A DNA stretch of 6,452 nucleotides from Azoarcus sp. (GTDB taxonomy: Bacteria; Pseudomonadota; Gammaproteobacteria; Burkholderiales; Rhodocyclaceae), in NCBI GenBank assembly GCA_031282905.1, contig JAITCV010000134.1, forward strand, positions 1 through 6,452, read 5' to 3'. A program made the translations under genes and the position numbers. Below are positions 4,901 to 6,452 of the stretch, one piece after another. Each line of letters begins with the position of its first letter. Position 1 is the first letter of the stretch. Under the pieces are notes generated by a model. The model saw only the letters and a list, made by a program, of their open reading frames with translations. It did no database searches and was not told where the DNA came from.

Positions 4901-5021
4901 CTGCCTATCGGGCATCGCTGTTTGCCATCGGGCATTTCTTGTTTGCCATCAAGGCGTCCCTGTTTGCCATCAAGGCGTCCCTGTTTGCCATCAGGCATCG
5001 CTGTTTGCCGTCAGGCATTCT
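4901..5021. repeat. Tandem array of six 17-21-bp units spanning the rne stop codon
   Basis: On the plus strand, full units start with TGTTTGCC at 4919, 4940, 4961, 4982 and 5002, with lengths 21, 21, 21, 20 and 20 bp. A degenerate 17-bp unit occupies 4902-4918. Units 4940 and 4961 are identical. In the RNA sense (minus strand) the unit is GGCAAACAG-GAYGCCTGAT-like, and neighbouring units form small hairpins such as TGCC-TGAT-GGCA. The rne stop TGA (5013-5011) is part of the last unit, so the array looks like repeated duplication of the gene's extreme 3' end. It fills most of the 3' untranslated region up to the terminator. Confidence 0.9.
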
Positions 5022-6452
5022 TGTGGGTTTCGACCTGTTGCAGCGGTTCCTCGTTGGACACGGCCATCGAGCGCGGTTTGCGGCCACGCCGGACGGGTTC
5101 TTCCGGTGCGCCGGTGCCGAAGCCGCCCTGCTTTTCCGTGCTGGTTTCGATCATGACCAGTCCTGCTTCCTGCAACATCCCGGCAAGCTCGATTGGCGCG
5201 GAGGATTCCGCCTCCGCCTCGTCATTGGCAAGCGCTGGCACGGCGGCTGGAACGAAGGGGGGAGTGAGTGCGGCGTCTGCATCGGTAGGGGCGGCGTTTT
5301 CCGGCGCGGGTTCGGTCGGCGTGATGAACGGCAGTTCCTTTTGCGGCAGTTCCCTCGGCGGCAATTCCATTTCCCTTTGCGGCGACTCACTTTGCTGCAA
5401 CGCCGGGACGGGCGCGGGGACGATTGCCGAATCAGCTAGCGCCGTGCTTTCGGCTTCGACCGCCGTGGCGGAAACGGCCTCGATGATATCGCCATTGTCG
5501 ACGGCCTCGGCGCCGCGGCGGCGGCCTCCTCTGCTCCGGCGGCGGCGTTTTTCGGTACTTTCCTTTTCGGTGCCTTCGGTTTCGACAGGCGAGGTTTCCA
5601 GCGCGGAGACCGTGGCCGGTTCGACCACGGCGGGCGAGACGGCCTGGGCCACCGCTTCGATTTTGTCGCCTTCGTCCGCGGCCTGATTGCGGCGGTTGCG
5701 ACGACGGCCCGTGCCTTCCGCGCGTTGCTCGCCACGTTCGACGCTGGCGGGCGGATGATTGTTTTCGGGGCGTTCCGTGTCATCGCCGCGTTCGACGCGG
5801 TTGCCGCGTTCCTGCGCCTGGCGGCGGGGTTTATCCGCCTCGGTGGCGGTTTCGGCGCGCTCGGCGCGGCCCCCGGCGTTACGGTTGTCGCGGCGCTCTT
5901 CTGGGCGTTCGGCACGCGAACCACGGCCATTGCCACGATTGCGGCGTTCGCCATCGCGTTCGTTGGCGTGCTCGCCGCGTTCGCCGTTGCTACGCTCGCC
6001 GCGTTCGCTGGCGCGATGGGCGCGTTCGCCACGCGGACGGTTTTCGCTGCTTTCGCCACGGGGCGCTTGGGTCTTCGCGCTTGCCGCATCCGCGCGCGTG
6101 CCGGTGAACAGGTTGGAGAACCAGCCGGTGATGCGGGTCAGCATGCCGCCACTTGTTCCGCTTTCCTCCGGCGCGCCCTGCGCGGCGGGGGCGGGTTGGA
6201 GGGGGGCGATGCTTTTGACCGCAGCTTCCTGACGCGCGGGTTTGTCGACGCGGTTGTTCTGGGAGATGTCATCATCATCGACCGGCAGTTGCACCCTCTG
6301 GTAACTGGCAAGCGCGATGTCTTCGCTGTTGATCTGGTCGTAGCGCAGCCGGGTGATTTCGTGCGCCGGGGTCTCGATGTGACGATTGGGCACGATGATG
6401 AGCTGGATCTTGTGGCGGAATTCGATGCGCGCGATGTCGACCCGCTTTTCGT
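5011..6452 (-). CDS. rne: Ribonuclease E, C-terminal part (N-terminus beyond right edge)
   Basis: The last 479 residues of RNase E are visible; the catalytic S1/RNase H/DNase I-like core lies mostly outside. The first visible part, EKRVDIARIEFRHKIQLIIV followed by PNRHIETPAHEITRLRYD, matches the end of the catalytic half in betaproteobacterial RNase E (ITKIELRQRI-x-LLVPN-HLETPHY). The scaffold half follows. A short amphipathic helix MLTRITGWFSNLFTG (visible residues 103-117) is a likely inner-membrane anchor. A long Arg/Glu/Gly-rich RNA-binding stretch (about 134-254) has repeated GER/RGER units. Next come a basic patch KRRRRSRGGRRRG (301-313), a proline-rich ELP repeat (ELPPRELPQKELPF) and a conserved-looking tail with LAGMLQEAGLVMIET and EEPLQQVETHKNA. 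RNase E starts mRNA decay and rRNA/tRNA maturation and carries degradosome partners on this half. Its stop codon lies inside a tandem repeat, and a strong terminator follows. Confidence 0.95.
   Translation of the reverse strand, partial: EKRVDIARIEFRHKIQLIIVPNRHIETPAHEITRLRYDQINSEDIALASYQRVQLPVDDDDISQNNRVDKPARQEAAVKSIAPLQPAPAAQGAPEESGTSGGMLTRITGWFSNLFTGTRADAASAKTQAPRGESSENRPRGERAHRASERGERSNGERGEHANERDGERRNRGNGRGSRAERPEERRDNRNAGGRAERAETATEADKPRRQAQERGNRVERGDDTERPENNHPPASVERGEQRAEGTGRRRNRRNQAADEGDKIEAVAQAVSPAVVEPATVSALETSPVETEGTEKESTEKRRRRSRGGRRRGAEAVDNGDIIEAVSATAVEAESTALADSAIVPAPVPALQQSESPQREMELPPRELPQKELPFITPTEPAPENAAPTDADAALTPPFVPAAVPALANDEAEAESSAPIELAGMLQEAGLVMIETSTEKQGGFGTGAPEEPVRRGRKPRSMAVSNEEPLQQVETHKNA
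5689..6051 (-). other. Arg-rich RNA-binding low-complexity segment of RNase E
   Basis: About 120 codons are dominated by Arg, Glu, Gly and Asn, with irregular RGER/NGER/GERxxR repeats and matching DNA repeats of CGTTCGCC-like sequence on the plus strand. Such disordered basic stretches in RNase E bind RNA and partner proteins. The opposite strand reads as a long open Ser/Arg frame, which is only a shadow. Confidence 0.7.

Noticed and set aside
4901..5021. CRISPR array
   Set aside because: The units are contiguous 17-21-bp tandem copies with no unique spacers and no cas genes nearby.
4905..5087. Minus-strand frame encoding repeated MANRDAL-like heptads
   Set aside because: The 21-bp units keep a frame open by arithmetic only; two units are 20 bp and break the heptad register, and it overlaps the end of rne in another frame with no start signal.
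4816..5686. Plus-strand frames with FAIKASL or CLPSRRP repeats
   Set aside because: All frames through a short repeat without stop codons stay open; these are shadows of the rne tail and the tandem array, with no promoter or ribosome binding site.
5759..6232. 157-codon plus-strand Ser/Arg-rich frame
   Set aside because: It is the antisense of the Arg-rich RNase E segment; the composition is a by-product of the repeats on the other strand.

Overview
The window looks like chromosomal DNA of a GC-rich betaproteobacterium. The best evidence is the type of RNase E C-terminus at the right edge, the electron-transfer-flavoprotein:ubiquinone oxidoreductase (ETF-QO), an InaA-type lipopolysaccharide-kinase-like protein and a pilin fragment of the proteobacterial type IVa kind. 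A Rhodocyclales-like host is a guess; no ribosomal RNA or other marker gene is present to fix the taxon. No tRNA, rRNA, CRISPR array or complete insertion sequence was seen.

Layout, left to right. Positions 1-92 (minus) hold the start of a type IV pilin-like gene that has lost the prepilin peptidase motif; it overlaps a doubtful 57-codon frame by ATGA. Positions 263-471 are an AT-rich divergent intergenic region with a good sigma-70-type promoter and an 18-bp perfect palindrome between its -35 and -10. It drives a stand-alone sigma-54 activator (472-1560, plus) with no sensor domain. Positions 1561-2176 are a 616-bp gene-poor stretch with a possible decayed gene end, a 27-bp perfect inverted repeat, a 21-bp direct repeat, a 20-codon frame with a strong ribosome binding site, and a sigma-54-like promoter. 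That promoter lies just before the InaA/WaaP-type kinase-like gene (2177-2929, plus).

The kinase-like gene converges on the ETF-QO gene (3066-4709, minus). Upstream of ETF-QO are a dyad in its leader and a strong intrinsic terminator (4835-4875), which ends the rne transcript coming from the right. Between that terminator and the rne stop codon is a tandem array of six 17-21-bp units (4901-5021). The rne stop codon lies inside the array. The rest of the window is the C-terminal end of RNase E (minus), open at the right edge.

The genes do not form one pathway. ETF-QO feeds electrons from ETF-linked dehydrogenases into ubiquinone, RNase E scaffolds RNA decay, and the kinase-like protein probably acts at the cell envelope. 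The one plausible local circuit is the sigma-54 activator and the sigma-54-like promoter before the kinase-like gene, and this is inference. I did not find a clearly new multi-gene system. The most interesting signals are the stop-codon-containing repeat array, the pilin with an apparent internal deletion, and the palindromic promoter of the activator.
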